Source: Prorocentrum cordatum
Lineage: Eukaryota; Sar; Dinophyceae; Prorocentrales; Prorocentraceae
Reading direction: 5' to 3'
Assembly (NCBI GenBank): GCA_963575745.1
Contig: CAUYUJ010018541.1
Location: 109,501-173,500, forward strand
DNA: 64,000 nt
Shown: positions 1 through 10,690 of the stretch, one piece after another
How positions within the stretch are numbered: position 1 is the first letter of the stretch
Layout of the letters: the number at the start of each line of letters is the position of its first letter
Position numbers and translations under genes: made by a program
Notes under the pieces: model-generated
Told to the model about the DNA's origin: nothing
Database searches by the model: none
The model's input: only the letters and a program-made list of their open reading frames with translations

Positions 1-850
1 AATTCGCAGCGCCCGAGGGAGCAGCGAGGGCTCAAATGGATCTGCGCTGCCCTCACCTCCGCCGTGCCTCCCAGGAGCGCACGAAAGTGGCGACAGGTGC
101 GCAGTTCGCAGCCACCCAGGGAGCAGCGAGGTCCCACATGAATCCGCGTGGCCGCCAACCCCGCTGGACCTCCCGGGAGCCCGCGAACATGGCGCCAGTT
201 GCGCAATTCACAGCCAAGGGAGCAGCGAGGTCCCGCCTGGGTCCACGTGGCCCCTGATTGCGCTGGACCTCCCAGGAGCCCACGAAAGTGGTGACGGTCG
301 CGCAGTTCGCAGCCACCCAGGGAGCAGCGAGGTGCACAATGGATCGGCGTTGTCCCCGACCTCGCTTTTTCTTCCCCGACGCACGCGAAAGCGGCGACTC
401 TTGCGCAGTCCGCAGCCACCCAGGGAGCAGCGAGGTCCCGTCTGGGTCCGCGTGGCCCCCGACTCCGCTGGACCTCCCAGGAGCCCGCATTAGTGCTGAC
501 AGCAGCTGCACAGTTCGCAGCCACCCAGAGAGCAGCGAGGTCCTGGGACCGCGTGGCCCCCCGAGGTCGCTGGACCCCCCAGGAGCCTGCGAAAGTGGTG
601 ACGGTCGCGCAGTTCGCAGCCACCCAGGGAGCAGCGAGGTCCCGTCTGGGTCCGCGTAGCCCCCGACCCCTATTGGACCTCCCATGAGCCCGCGATCGTG
701 GTGGCAGTTGCGCAGTTCGCAGCCGCCCAGGGGGTAGCGAGGTCCCGGCGGTGTCCGCGTGGCCCTCCGACCCCGCTGGGCCTCCCGGGAGCCCCACGAT
801 CGTGGCGGCAGCTGCGCAGGTCGCAGCCACCCAGGGAGCAGCCCAGGAGG
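1..850. repeat. 102-bp tandem repeat array
   Basis: The motif GCGCAGTTCGCAGCCACCC recurs near positions 99, 201, 300, 403, 508, 607, 710 and 814, giving a period of about 102 bp and roughly eight or nine diverged copies. Because 102 is divisible by three, several frames stay open on both strands. The reading is of a GC-rich minisatellite rather than of a protein, since no frame is better conserved than the others. Confidence 0.85.
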
Positions 851-1364
851 AGGAGGCAGACGGCAGGAGTAGGGAGGGGAAGGGAGGCGGGAGGAGAGAG
901 GGGAGGCGGAGACGACAGTGCTCTGTGCAAGACGAGAACCCAACACACAGGGGGGTCGGAAAGGACAGTCGCCCTCGGCGCTGAGGGCATGTCCAGCCCC
1001 TCCCTTCTTCGAGGGCGCAAAAGACGCCCCTACCCTGCAGGGCAGGGTCGCTTCTTCACCTCCTCACTCCTGCCCCCTCGACTCCTCCCCCACATAGATC
1101 CACGGCACCCTCCGCCCCAGGCGACCTTGTTGTGCGTTATGGTTGCCAGCATTGGCTTCATGGTGCAGAATCAGGCGGGCGGCAGAATCTTCGAAGGGGG
1201 ACGAGATTCCACGGAATTAGGAGGATCAGGAGGAAGATGGACAAGATTCCACGGCATTTGAAGGAGGAGGAGGAGGCAAGGAAAGAGGAGGAGGAGGAGG
1301 AGGAGGAGGAGGGGGAGGAGGAGGAGACGCAAAGATATCACTCAGGGACAAAATCCCTCGATCA
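851..1364. other. No gene seen; GA-rich patches
   Basis: This stretch holds purine-rich patches at about 845-915 and 1258-1330 (GGA repeats). Nothing gene-like was recognised. Confidence 0.6.
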
Positions 1365-1860
1365 GTGCTTGCACTGAACGGGTTCTTACTTGTGTTCTTC
1401 AGTGTTGCCCTGCGTTGTCACCGAGTTCATCCGTTCCGCCCTGTCCCCGACTGTCCCCCACCTCGGCATCGTGGTCTAACTGCCGAGGATTTCTTTGGTT
1501 CGGACTTGTCTACGACTGGTCTTGGTCCTGGATTGCCGCCGCTGGTTTCCTTGTTTCTGCACTGGCACCGATTGCTTCCAGCCTTGTTGCCGTGCACTCG
1601 TTGCTGGGAAGTTCCCTGCTTCGGCTGGCCTTGCCCCTCGCCTGTCCCCCTGGCATTGGTGTTGCCCCCCTGGTTGCCGATGGCTTCTTTGCTTCTGGCA
1701 TTGCCCCCGACTGCCCCCTCACCGGGCGCTGTGCTGTGGATGCCGGGGGGTGTTTTTTTGGCTCGGCCTCCCATCCTCGTCAGCCCCAGCGATCGGTGCC
1801 CTGGTTGCCGGGTTGCCGAGGGTTTCACTTGTCCTGCCTTGTCCCCGACAGTCCACGGTC
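1365..1860. repeat. T/C/G-rich degenerate repeat tract
   Basis: Short phrases such as GGTTGCCGA and CTGGCATTG recur irregularly with strong strand asymmetry (few A). No exact period was found. A similar texture recurs at 55.4-56.7 kb. Confidence 0.4.
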
Positions 1861-2420
1861 CTGGAGCTGCGCCGAGACTCGCGGGGAGTTCCTCGGAGTC
1901 GCGGGGGAGGGGCGGCTTCTGCGTTCGGCGGCTTCTGCCCGCCTCGCGGCCTTGGATGTTGGCGTGGTCTGCCGCAGCCCCAGCTGCCGCGGCGCTGGCG
2001 GCGGGGTCCGACGGGCCCGCGGGCGCCCCGCCGAGGGGGCTGGCGAGGTCGGCCCTGGCGGCGCCGAGGGCGCGCCGGCCGACGTGGCCGCCCGTGCTGG
2101 CGTGGCACTGTCTGCCATCGACGCCGCGATGCTCGCTGGCGCGCCCGACCCTAGCGGCGCCAGAGGCGACGTGGCGCCGGCTGGCCCGGAGACCCGGCGC
2201 GGCCGCGGGCGGCGCCGAGGTCGCGGTCGCGTTCGAGGCGCTGGCCGGCGCGGGCGGCACAGGCAATACGGGCGGCGCGGGCCTGGTGGCAGGCGCTGGC
2301 TCGGCCAGCCTCGGCGCCGCGGCGGTGGGCGGCGCGGCCAGGTTGGGAGCCCGGGGCCACGAGTGGCACACCGCCCTCCGACGGGCGGACGGTCGGGGGG
2401 CCCCGTCGTAGTTGCGCCGC
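1861..2420. other. Very GC-rich segment, ambiguous exon-like content
   Basis: Several frames on both strands translate to Ala/Gly/Pro/Arg-rich peptides without stops. One plus frame reads as an Ala-rich helix-like stretch (for example AARAGVALSAIDAAMLAG near 2085-2140). No domain is recognisable and base composition alone explains the open frames, so no gene is called. Confidence 0.3.
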
Positions 2421-2454
2421 CGGGCTGGGTCGCGGGGGAGAATCGTGATGGTCG

Positions 2455-2605
2455 ACTGCACGTAAGAGTGACATCTCGCCAGAGTGACATTGGTGCTGGT
2501 CACAAAGGAGTCGGGTGATTTTGCTTTCGGGACGAGCTTGACCTCGCGTCGGCACCCACATCGCGTGATTGCGCTCGCATCTGAGTGCGCCAGGTTTGGC
2601 CCCCC
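2455..2605 (+). repeat. Dispersed repeat, CACGCAAGAGTGAC family, copy 1
   Basis: The copy begins CACGTAAGAGTGACATC and runs through GGAGTGACATT-like and GGTGCTGG phrases to CAGGTTTGGCCCC. The same ordered phrases occur at 16719-16850 and 21363-21483, so this is a dispersed element of about 120-150 bp. Confidence 0.6.
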
Positions 2606-3590
2606 CCCCACTTCAATCGACAGCAACGCCCCCATCATGGGGGGTAAAAAATAATCCTCGCCGTGGCTTCGTCTTACTTGGGCTCCAGCGGGAGAAGAGC
2701 GCCGAATACAGTCTTGTGGGGGGGGGAGGGGGCAGTCCGCGCGGGGGCCATCGCCTGAGCGCAGCCGCAGGAACGCCCCCCCCCCCTCCCGCATACCACG
2801 CCCTGCTTCAGTCAGGGCAGCACCCTCGCAGGCCGACCCCTTCCGAGACGGCCACCCCCCGCGGGCGGGCGGCCGCAGGGCAGCCTCGGAGGGGGCGAGG
2901 AGGTCGTCGCGGAGGGGGCTCGCCAAGGAAGCGGTCGGCCAGGCCCGCGCCCTGCTTGGGAGCAGGCGGGGGCGGCGGGCAGAGGAGCACGGGGAATGGG
3001 GGGGCGGCGGGCCACGGCCGCCACGGGCGCCACGGGCCGACGGCGCGCAGGGCGGGGTCGGGGCGCGGAGCGGGCGGCGGCCTCTTTCGCAGCCGATGCC
3101 TGCTCGGAGACCCCGCGCACTCCTGGAAGGCCGCCCCCCTCCGCCGTGGCACCCTCTGTGTGCACCGCCGAGAGACAGGGCACGGAGCGCAATGGCGCCG
3201 AGCGAACCGCACGCGCTCGTCTCTGTTTCCGTGGTTTACGCCCCCTCCCTGCCAGTCGTGTCGTCCGCCGTCTGGTCCTCTGTTCTCGCGTCGTCCTCAT
3301 TCTCCTCACTCTTCGCCCTCCTCGTCGCTCCCCTCACCCCCTTTCCACTCCTCATAGTTACACTCCTACGCCTCCTCTTCCTCCTCGGTGCTGGGGCCTC
3401 GCAGGGTGTCGCTTCGTCTGCTGGCATCGGTTCGTTGACGGTTACGCCCAGGAGTCACAAGTAGTTCGGAGGTGAGTTCGGATGCGGCATTTTCGGTCGG
3501 GGGTCGGTCTGAAGATTTGTTTGATTCGTGATGCCTGTCTAAGCAATTTTCTAGTCTCTGCGGCCGCCCCAAATGGTCTTCGGAGGCTCG
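2606..3590. other. No gene seen; GC-rich, homopolymer runs
   Basis: Poly-C and poly-G runs and GC-rich sequence to about 3240 give way to a CT-rich stretch (3240-3380). Frames are open on both strands but carry no recognisable protein. Confidence 0.5.
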
Positions 3591-3591
3591 A

Positions 3592-3700
3592 GAGAGGGAG
3601 GAGGGAGGAGGGAGGAGGGAGGAGGGAGGAGGGAGGAGGGAGGAGGGAGGAGGGAGGAGGGAGGAGGAGGAGGAGGAGGAGGAGGAGGAGGAGGAGCGGC
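3592..3700 (+). repeat. GGGAGGA / GGA microsatellite
   Basis: Tandem GGGAGGA heptamers (about ten) pass into plain GGA trinucleotides. A shift from a 7-bp to a 3-bp period within one tract is visible. Confidence 0.9.
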
Positions 3701-3835
3701 AGTGGCGGCAGCAGCAGGAGCACTGCAGGAGCGCCAACAGGACATGAGAGGCAGAGGACTCGGCGCGGGTGTGGGACACGGGAAGCGGGCGACGACCTGC
3801 GGCGGGCACCAGCGAGGCACCCACGCCGGCCCTGG

Positions 3836-4135
3836 ACCCGCTCGACCCTCGGCCCTGCACTCTCGGCCCTGGACCCTCGACCCGTGACCCTCGACCCTCG
3901 ACCCTCGGCCCTGCACTCTCGGCCCTGGACCCTCCACCCGTGACCCTCGACCCTCGACCCTCGACCCTGCACTCTCGGCCCTGGACCCTCGGCCCTGGAC
4001 CCTCGACCCTCGACCCTCGGCCCTGCACTCTCGGCCCTGGACCCTCGACCATCGACCCTGCACCCTCGGCCCTGGACCTGGACCCTCGACCTGTGGCCCT
4101 CGACCCGCGGCCCTCGGCCTGCGACCCTCGGCCTC
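3836..4135 (+). repeat. CCCTCGA/CCCTCGG heptamer array with a higher-order pattern
   Basis: Runs of the heptamers CCCTCGA and CCCTCGG alternate with the phrase CCCTGCACTCTCGGCCCTGG, which itself recurs at least five times. The heptamer resembles a telomere-type CCCTNNN unit, though with CGA in place of the usual AAA. Confidence 0.8.
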
Positions 4136-4284
4136 GGGCCCGAGAGCAGTGCCCACGCCGCGCTCCTGCCGAGCCGGGAGGGCCTGCACGCACGGAGACC
4201 CCGGGCCCGGGGTGGGCCTGGCCAGGATCGGTGTCGGCGTGTGGTCTTGCTTGGGTCGGGCGTGTCCCTCTACAGTCGGGGGTG

Positions 4285-4447
4285 GATAGACCTCCTACCT
4301 CGACACGTCGATCAGTGAATTGGCCGTTCTCGGTGCACGAGAGGGCGTCGCGGCCGTCATTTTTGCGGGTCCAGGTCCGTCGGTTTCGGTCCCAGGCCGT
4401 TTTCACTAAGGGGAGGTTTACTAAAGGGAGGTTTGTCCACCGCCGAG
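4285..4447 (+). repeat. Dispersed ~160-bp repeat, copy A
   Basis: From GATAGACCTCCTACC to GTCCACCGCCGA this segment matches 12018-12180 in order and spacing, with scattered substitutions (about 80-85% by eye). It includes the near-duplicate phrases ACTAAGGGGAGG and ACTAAAGGGAGG. Confidence 0.8.
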
Positions 4448-5454
4448 ACAGGAGGCATATGCAGGGACGTTTGAAAAAAAGTATGATGTGGACGATTCTC
4501 CGTGCTCGCTTGACAAGTGTTGATTCTGTGTTGCCTATGTTTTATGTGCCTTCAAAAACCACGCCTGTTTGAGGACGTGCCCGACCTAAGTGTAGTTGGC
4601 GCCCTCCTATTCTTGTCAGGTGCGAGGCCTGCGCAATGTTCGCGGCTCGTACTCCAGGATCGCCACGAGCGCGCCGGCAGACGTCCTCGTGGCCTGACGC
4701 CCGTCGGATGGAGAGGGCAAAGTCTACCTCTCTCTTTCTCTCTTTTTCTATTGCATCGTAGTGCCTTCTTTTTTTGCTGTCGCCAACACCTGACACCATG
4801 TACGGTGCCAGCTCGCAGCGCTTTTCCACCAGCGAGGGTACCAACAACTGTACAGGAATACTCTTGCATTTGTGCCTCCTGCCAGCGTGAAGAGGTCAAG
4901 GTCGATTCGGGCGGGGTCGGTGAAGCTGTCGGAGTAGGGGAATGAAGCACTGCGACTGGAACACGTTCTGGACAGCCTCCACGCGCTCCCGCCGAAGCTT
5001 CGGACTCGACCGAAGGCAACAAAAAGCGAAGACGTGAATTCTAGACGCTTCGCGTTGTTAGGCTCGCGCGTAGCCCGCTCGACCTTTCACGCCCCATGCG
5101 CTTTCGCAGGCGGCCGCGATAGAAAAAAGTATCCCCACCAGCCCATCCAGAAACGATGCCCAGGAAAGCTGACGGAAGAAGGGAAGAAGAGACGCACATA
5201 ATGAACCAGAGCGGGCAACAACGGTGAATTGGGAGATATGTTGTGGCGAAGGTTGCAAGTGTCATTGCTGGTGCTCTTGCTCCTGCTGGTACTGCTGCTG
5301 CTAGTGCTGCTGCTGTTGCTGCTGATGGTGCTGGTTCTCGGATGATGAGTTGGCGGATAAGGGGGATGAGAAGGAGGAGGAGGAGGAGGAGGAGAAGAAG
5401 AAGGACAAGGAGAAGGAGGAGGAAACATGACGAACATCAGATCTTCTTAGGATG
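4448..5454. other. No gene seen
   Basis: Mixed-composition sequence ends in a GCT-rich (5270-5335) and GGA-rich (5370-5425) stretch. No protein was recognised on either strand. Confidence 0.5.
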
Positions 5455-5770
5455 TCTCTTGGGAGTTGTTTTGGAAACCTCTTGGAGCGTCTGGGGGGGA
5501 TCTTGCGGGCCTCGGGGATCCTCTTGAAGCCTCCTCGGGGTCTCTTGGAGGTCTCCTGATAGGCGGTTTTTGGAGGCCTCTTGGGACGTCTTGGGAGTCT
5601 CTTGGCGGTCCTTCGGGACTCTTGGGCGTCTTGGGTGCCTCGGGGAGGCCTCTTGGGGCAGCTTGGGGTCCTCTTGGGGGTCTCTTGGGGGCATCTTGGG
5701 GCCATATTGGGGCTATCTTGGGGCCATCTTGGGGCCTCCTGGGCGCCTCTTAGGGCCATCTTGGAGGACA
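5455..5770 (+). repeat. CTTGGG-type minisatellite
   Basis: Degenerate tandem phrases of the form CTCTTGGGGxCxTCTTGGGG, period roughly 10-25 bp. The same texture forms the body of the composite repeats at 34.96-36.5, 48.45-50.0 and 58.5-59.9 kb, but no head or tail module is visible here. Confidence 0.7.
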
Positions 5771-6046
5771 TCGATCAAAGAGGGGGGGGTCCCCAATTAC
5801 GGTCCCCCCCTCAGGAGACCAAAATGGGGCCAAAACCATAGTAAAACCAATGATTTTGGCTTCCTCGCCGAGGCCGTTTTGGACGCTCCAACGCGTCGCA
5901 GAAGGAGAGAGGGGTCAAGACGCCCTCCCCGCCCGCAAGCCGTCTCGCTCACCCCGACCCGCCCACCCAACACATACGTAGCACCCGAGTCTGGCCCGAG
6001 CCTCAGCATATTCAGCAGTCGTCTTTGGATGGGCAGCTACTGGGAG
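5771..6046. other. Spacer, no gene seen
   Basis: Unique-looking sequence between two low-complexity tracts. No supported feature. Confidence 0.5.
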
Positions 6047-6325
6047 CCAATCCGCCGCCGCCGCCTCCGCCGCCGCCGCCGCCGCAGCAGCCGCCGCCGC
6101 CGCTTCTGCCCGCCGCCGCCGCCGCCGCGCCGCCGCCGACGCCGCCGCCGTCGCCGCCGCCGCCGCCGCGCCGCCCGCCGCCGTCGCGCGCCGCGCCCCC
6201 GCTGGCCGAATCGCCGCCGCCGCAGCCGCTGCCGCGCCGCGCGTGCGCCACCGCCACGCCGCCGCCGCCACGCCGCCCGCTAGCCGCTGCCGCGAGCCGC
6301 CGCCGCGCAGCCGCCGCCCGCGCCA
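6047..6325. repeat. GCC/CCG trinucleotide tract
   Basis: Imperfect CCG repeats over about 280 bp. All six frames are open, giving poly-Pro, poly-Arg, poly-Ala or poly-Gly peptides, so no frame is favoured. Confidence 0.9.
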
Positions 6326-6489
6326 AGTCTAGGATTTTTTAGGTGCTCTGTATTTGACCTAAACAGCGGAAGACTGGATAGGTTTCTAGTGGTCTTTAAA
6401 AGAGAGCATCATGATGACTCCACAGGGGGGTCTGGGCGGAGGTTGCGGACTGGGGTGCGCAGAAGTTCGTTTTTAAGCCAACAGTCACA

Positions 6490-6850
6490 CACTTCGTTGC
6501 TCTTCGACTTTACTCCCAGAACTCCATTCCCGGGCCACATTTTTGAATGCCCGGAGCCAGCTGTAGGCCACTTCGTGCTCTTCGAGTTCCCAGAACTCCA
6601 TTCCCGGGCCACATTTTGAATGCCCGGAGCCAACTCTAGGCCACTTCGTGGTCTTCAAGTTCCCAGAACTCCATTCCTGGGCATGATTTTGAATGCCCGG
6701 AGCCAACTGTAGGCCACTTCGTGTTCTTCTAGTTCCCAGAACTCCATTCCTGGGCCACATTTTGAATGCCGAGGCCAACTGTAGTACACTTCGTGGTCCT
6801 TGCGAGTTCCCAGAACGCCATTCCCGGGCCACATTTTGAATGCCCGTAGC
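6490..6850 (-). repeat. 73-bp tandem array 1
   Basis: About five copies of a unit containing AGAACTCCATTCCCGGGCC and ATGCCCGGAGCCAACTGTAG. The period, measured in the better-preserved array at 8.3-8.7 kb, is 73 bp. Confidence 0.9.
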
Positions 6851-6852
6851 CA

Positions 6853-7975
6853 ACTGAGGCTGAGGCAGGCTGCTGCTGAGGCAGGCTGAGGCTGAGGCTG
6901 AGGCAGGCTGAGGCTGAGGCAGGCTGAGGCTGAGGCTGAGGTTGATGCTGAGGCTGAGGCTGAGGCAGGCTGAGGCAGACGCTGAGGCAGGCTGATGCTG
7001 AGGCAGGCTGAGGCTGAGGCTGAGGCTGATGCAGGCTGAGGCTGAGGCTGAGGAAAAGGTTGAGGCTGAGGCTAAGGTTGAGGGCTGATGCAGGCTGAGG
7101 CTGAGGCTGAGGAAAAGGTTGAGGCTGAGGCTAAGGTTGAGGCTGAAGCTGAAGCAGGCTGAGGCTGAGGCTGAGGCAGGCTGAGGCTGAGGCTTAGGCA
7201 AGCTGATACTGAGGCAGACTGAAGCTGAGGCTGAGGCAGGCTGAGGCTGAGGCAGGCTGAGGCTGAGGCAGGCTGAGGCAGGCTGAGGCAGGCTGAGGCT
7301 GAGGCTGAGGCTGAGGCTGAGGCAGTCGCTGATGAAGCTGAGCGCTGATGGCTGAGGACAGGCTGTGGCTGAGGCTGAGGATGAGGACAGGTGAGGTGGC
7401 AGCTGATGCAGCTATGGCTTATGTCAGCTGACGGCTGATGGCTGGCTGCCTGAGGTCTGTGGCCTTTGGCTGAGGCTGAGGCTGAGGCTGAGTCAGGCTG
7501 AGGCTGAGGCTGAGGCAGGCTGATGCTGAGGCAGGCTGAGGCTGAGGCTGAGGCTGATACAGGCTGAGGCTGAGGCAGGCTGAGGCTGAGGCCGAGGCTG
7601 AAGGCAGACTGAGGCTGAGGCTGAAGCAGGCTGAGGCTGAGGCCGAGGCAGGCTGATGCTGAGGCTGAGGCAGGCTGATGCTGAGGAAAAGGTTGAGGAG
7701 GCAGAGGCTGAGGCTGAGGCAGGCTGAGGCTGAGGCTGAGGCAGGCTGAGGCTGAGGCTGAGGCAGGCTGATGCGGAGGCAGGCTGAGGCTGAGGCTGAG
7801 GCTGAGGCTGAGGCTGATGCAGGCTGAGGCTGAGGCAGGCTGAGGCTGAGGCCGAGGCTGAAGGCAGGCTGTGGCTGAGGCTGAGGCTGAAGCTGGCTGA
7901 GGCTGAGGCTGAGGCAGGCTGAGGCTGAGGCTGAGGTAGGCTGATCCTGAGGCAGGCTGAGGCTGAGGCTGTGAC
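6853..7975. repeat. GCTGAG hexamer array with GGCAGGCT variants
   Basis: Long GCTGAGGCTGAG tract punctuated by GCAGGCTGAG. It is less regular at about 7331-7459. The reverse strand stays open as Ser/Leu/Pro/Gln/Ala peptide purely because the period is six. Confidence 0.9.
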
Positions 7976-8101
7976 TGTGACTGCCGTTGCCACTGCGACT
8001 GTCATCGCGAATGCGACTGCGACTGCGAGAACAGGAGAATTCTACAACTGGATTCTCATCTGGATTTTAAGGGGAATGTTTCCATATATGCTTCTACACA
8101 T

Positions 8102-8220
8102 CGCTGTTAGGTTGCTTTGCCGGGATAATCGTTTTTTGACGGATGGTGGGGGGAGGCCGCATCGGGTTGGCTGCGCACGCTCCGAATTTGGAGGCAGAGT
8201 GTGTTTTGTTACCTAACAGC
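8102..8220. repeat. 11-bp inverted repeat around the unit junction
   Basis: CGCTGTTAGGT at 8102-8112 is matched in inverted orientation by ACCTAACAGCG at 8210-8220, just before the header of the second unit. Shorter remnants of this pairing (GCTGTTAG and TTAACAGC) appear at 9670-9707. Confidence 0.55.
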
Positions 8221-8330
8221 GAAGACTGATAGGTTTCTAGTGGTCTCAAAAGAGAGCAGCAGATGACTCCACAGGGGGGTCTGGGCGGGTGCCGGACAGG
8301 GTGCCGCAGAAGTCGTTTTAAGCCAACAGT

Positions 8331-8750
8331 CACACACTTCGTGCTCTTCGACCTCCCAGAACTCCATTCCCCGGGCCACATTTTGAATGCCCGGAGCCAA
8401 CTGTAGGCCACTTCGTGCTCTTCGAGTTCCCAGAACTCCATTCCCGGGCCACATTTTGAATGCCCAGAGCCAACTGTAGGCCACTTCGTGCTCTTCGAGT
8501 TCCCAGAACTCCATTCCCGGGCCCACATTTTGAATGCCCGGAGCCAACTGTAGGCCACTTCGTGCTCTTCGAGTGCCCAGAACTCCATTCCCGGGCCACA
8601 TTTTGAATGCCCGGAGCCAACTGTAGGCCACTTCGTGCTCTTCGAGTTCCCAGAACTCCATTCCCGGGCCACATTTTGAATGCCCGTAGCCAACTGTCGG
8701 CAACTTCGTGCTCTTCGACTTCCCAGAACTCCCATTCCTGGGCCACATTT
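8331..8750 (-). repeat. 73-bp tandem array 2
   Basis: Nearly six well-conserved copies. TAGGCCACTTCGTGCTC recurs 73 bp apart (8404, 8477), with a one-base insertion in one copy. Confidence 0.95.
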
Positions 8751-9645
8751 TCAGCAGGGGCAAGAGCACGACGAGGAGGAGGACGAGCAAGACCAGGAGG
8801 ACTAGGACGAGCAGGAGAAGGACGAGGAGCAGGAGGAGCAGGAGAAGAAGGACGAGCAGGAGGAGGAGGAGGACGAGCAGGAGGAGGAGGACGACCAGGA
8901 GGAGGAGGACGACCAGGAAGAGGAGGAGGAGGAGGAGGAGGGGAGGGGGAGGACTACCAGGAGGAGGAGGATGAGGAGGATGGAGGAGGAGGAGGAGGAG
9001 GAGGAGGAGGAGGATGAGAGGAGGAGGAGGGGAGGAGGAGGAGGAGGAGGCGGAGGACGAGGATGAGGAGGAGGAGGGGGGGGAGAGCAACAGGAGGAGG
9101 AGAACGAGGGACCACCAGGCGGAGGAGAGGAGGAGGAGGAGGAGGAGAGGAGGGGAGGATGAGAACACCAGGAGGAGGAGGACGAGCAAGACGAGGAGGA
9201 CGAGAACGAGGGCGACCAGGAAGAGGAGGAGGAGGAGGAGGAGGGGAGGGGAGACTACCAGGAGGAGGAGGAGGAGAGGAGGAGGAGGAAGAGGAGGAGG
9301 AGGACGAGGAGGGGAGGAGGAGGAGGGACGAGGGAGGAGAGGGGGGGGGAGGGAGAGCACCAGGGAAGGAGAACGAGGCACCAGGAGGAGGAGGAGGAGG
9401 AGGAAGGAGGAGGAGGAGGAGGAGAAGCACCAGGAGGAGGAGGACGCAGACAAGACGAGGAGGACGAGAACGAGGACGAGCAGGAGGAAGAGGAGGAGGA
9501 GGAGGAGGAGGAGGAGGAGCAGGAGAAAAATGAGGAGGAGGAGGAGGAGGAGGAGCAGGAGAAAGAGGACGAGCAGGAGGAGCACGAGGACGAGCAGGAG
9601 GAGGAGGAGGAGGAGGAGGACGAGCAGGAGGGGAGGGCGGCCGGC
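8751..9645. repeat. GGA/GAC purine-rich microsatellite
   Basis: About 900 bp of GGA, GAC and AGG trinucleotides. It yields poly-Leu/Ser frames on minus and Arg/Glu/Gly frames on plus, which are not proteins. Confidence 0.9.
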
Positions 9646-9832
9646 TGCCCCGGCCAGGTCCTACACATGGCTGTTAGGTTGCTTTGCCGGGATAATTACT
9701 TAACAGCTCTTGCTGATAGGTTTCTAGTGGTCTCAAAAGAGAGCATCATGACTCCTCAGGGAGGTCTGGGCGGGACCCGGGCAGGCTGCCGCCGAAGCCG
9801 AAATCGCTTTGGAAATCCTCGCAAAATCGCTC

Positions 9833-10165
9833 TTGGTGCTCCCAGAACTCCATTCCCGGGCCACATTTTGCATGCCCGGAGCCAACTGTAAGCCACTTCG
9901 TGCTCGTCGACTTCCCAGAACTCCATTCCCGGGCCACATTTTGGATGCCCAGAGCCACCTGTAGGCCACTTCGTGCTCTTCGACTTCCCAGAACTCCATT
10001 CCCGGGCCACATTTTGGATGCCCGGAGCCAACTGTAGGCCACTTCGTGCTCTTCAAGTTCCCAGAACTCCATTCTTGGGCATGATTTTGAATGCCCGGAG
10101 CCAACTGTAGGCCACTTCGTGTTCTTCTAGTTCCCAGAACTCCATTCCTGGGCCACATTTTGAAT
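9833..10165 (-). repeat. 73-bp tandem array 3
   Basis: Four to five copies of the same 73-bp unit as at 6.5 and 8.3 kb. The last copies (GGGCATGATTTTGAATGCCC, TTCTAGTTCCCAG) share variants with array 1, which suggests block duplication. Confidence 0.9.
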
Positions 10166-10515
10166 GCTGAGGCAGGCTGATGCTGCGGCCGAGGCAGGCT
10201 GAGGCTGAGGCAGGCTGAGGCTGAGGCCGAGGCTGAAGGCAGACTGAGGCTGAGGCTGAAGCAGGCTGAGGCTGAGGCTGAGGCAGGCTGAGGCTGAGGC
10301 TGAGGCAGGCTGATGCTGAGGCAGGCTGAGGCTGAGGCTGAGGCTGATGCAGGCTGAGGCTGAGGCAGGCTGAGGCTGAGGCCGAGGCTGAAGGCAGACT
10401 GAGGCTGAGGCTGAAGCAGGCTGAGGCTGAGGCTGAGGCAGGCTGAGGCTGAGGCTGAGGCTGAGGCTGAGGCTGAGGCTGAGGCTGAGGCAGGCTGAGG
10501 CTGAGGCTGCGACTG
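10166..10515. repeat. GCTGAG hexamer array, second copy
   Basis: Same hexamer and same GCCGAGGCTGAAGGCAGACT variants as at 7.5-7.9 kb. It is followed by TCTACAACTGGATTTTCATC, which also follows the first array (8041), so the two blocks are paralogous. Confidence 0.9.
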
Positions 10516-10690
10516 CGACTGCCGTTGCCGCTGCGACTGTCATCGCGAATGCGACTACGACTGCGAGAACAGCCGAATTCTACAACTGGATTTTCATCTG
10601 AATCTTAAGGGGAATGCTTTCAGATATGCTTCTACACATCGCTGTTAGGTTGCTTTGCCGGGATAATTTAACAAGGAATGGTGGGGGGGG

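Larger units (their letters stand above)
6340..10690. repeat. Composite satellite region, about three header-array-microsatellite units
   Basis: A header (GGTTTCTAGTGGTCT, then CTCCACAGGGGGGTCTGGG-like sequence) occurs near 6380, 8231 and 9720. Each header is followed by an array of 73-bp repeats and then by a long microsatellite. Footers containing CTGTTAGGTTGCTTTGCC occur near 8104, 9671 and 10641. The ordering is therefore reiterated, although the microsatellite differs (GCTGAG, GGA, GCTGAG). Confidence 0.8.

Noticed and set aside
1753-1775. TTTTTTTGGCTCGG resembling part of the dinoflagellate spliced leader
   Set aside because: Only the TTTTGGCTC core matches; the CCGTAGCCA part is absent.
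1427-2926. ~500-codon open frame on minus
   Set aside because: Very high GC removes stops on both strands. The peptide is Ala/Pro/Arg-rich without a domain and competes with equally long plus frames.
6485-8005. Ser/Leu/Pro/Gln repeat proteins on minus
   Set aside because: Direct translation of a 6-bp repeat; a period divisible by three keeps frames open without selection.
8209-9585. Long Leu-rich open frame on minus (~458 codons)
   Set aside because: It is the reverse strand of the GGA microsatellite plus the 73-bp array. All frames are open there and no start or domain is credible.
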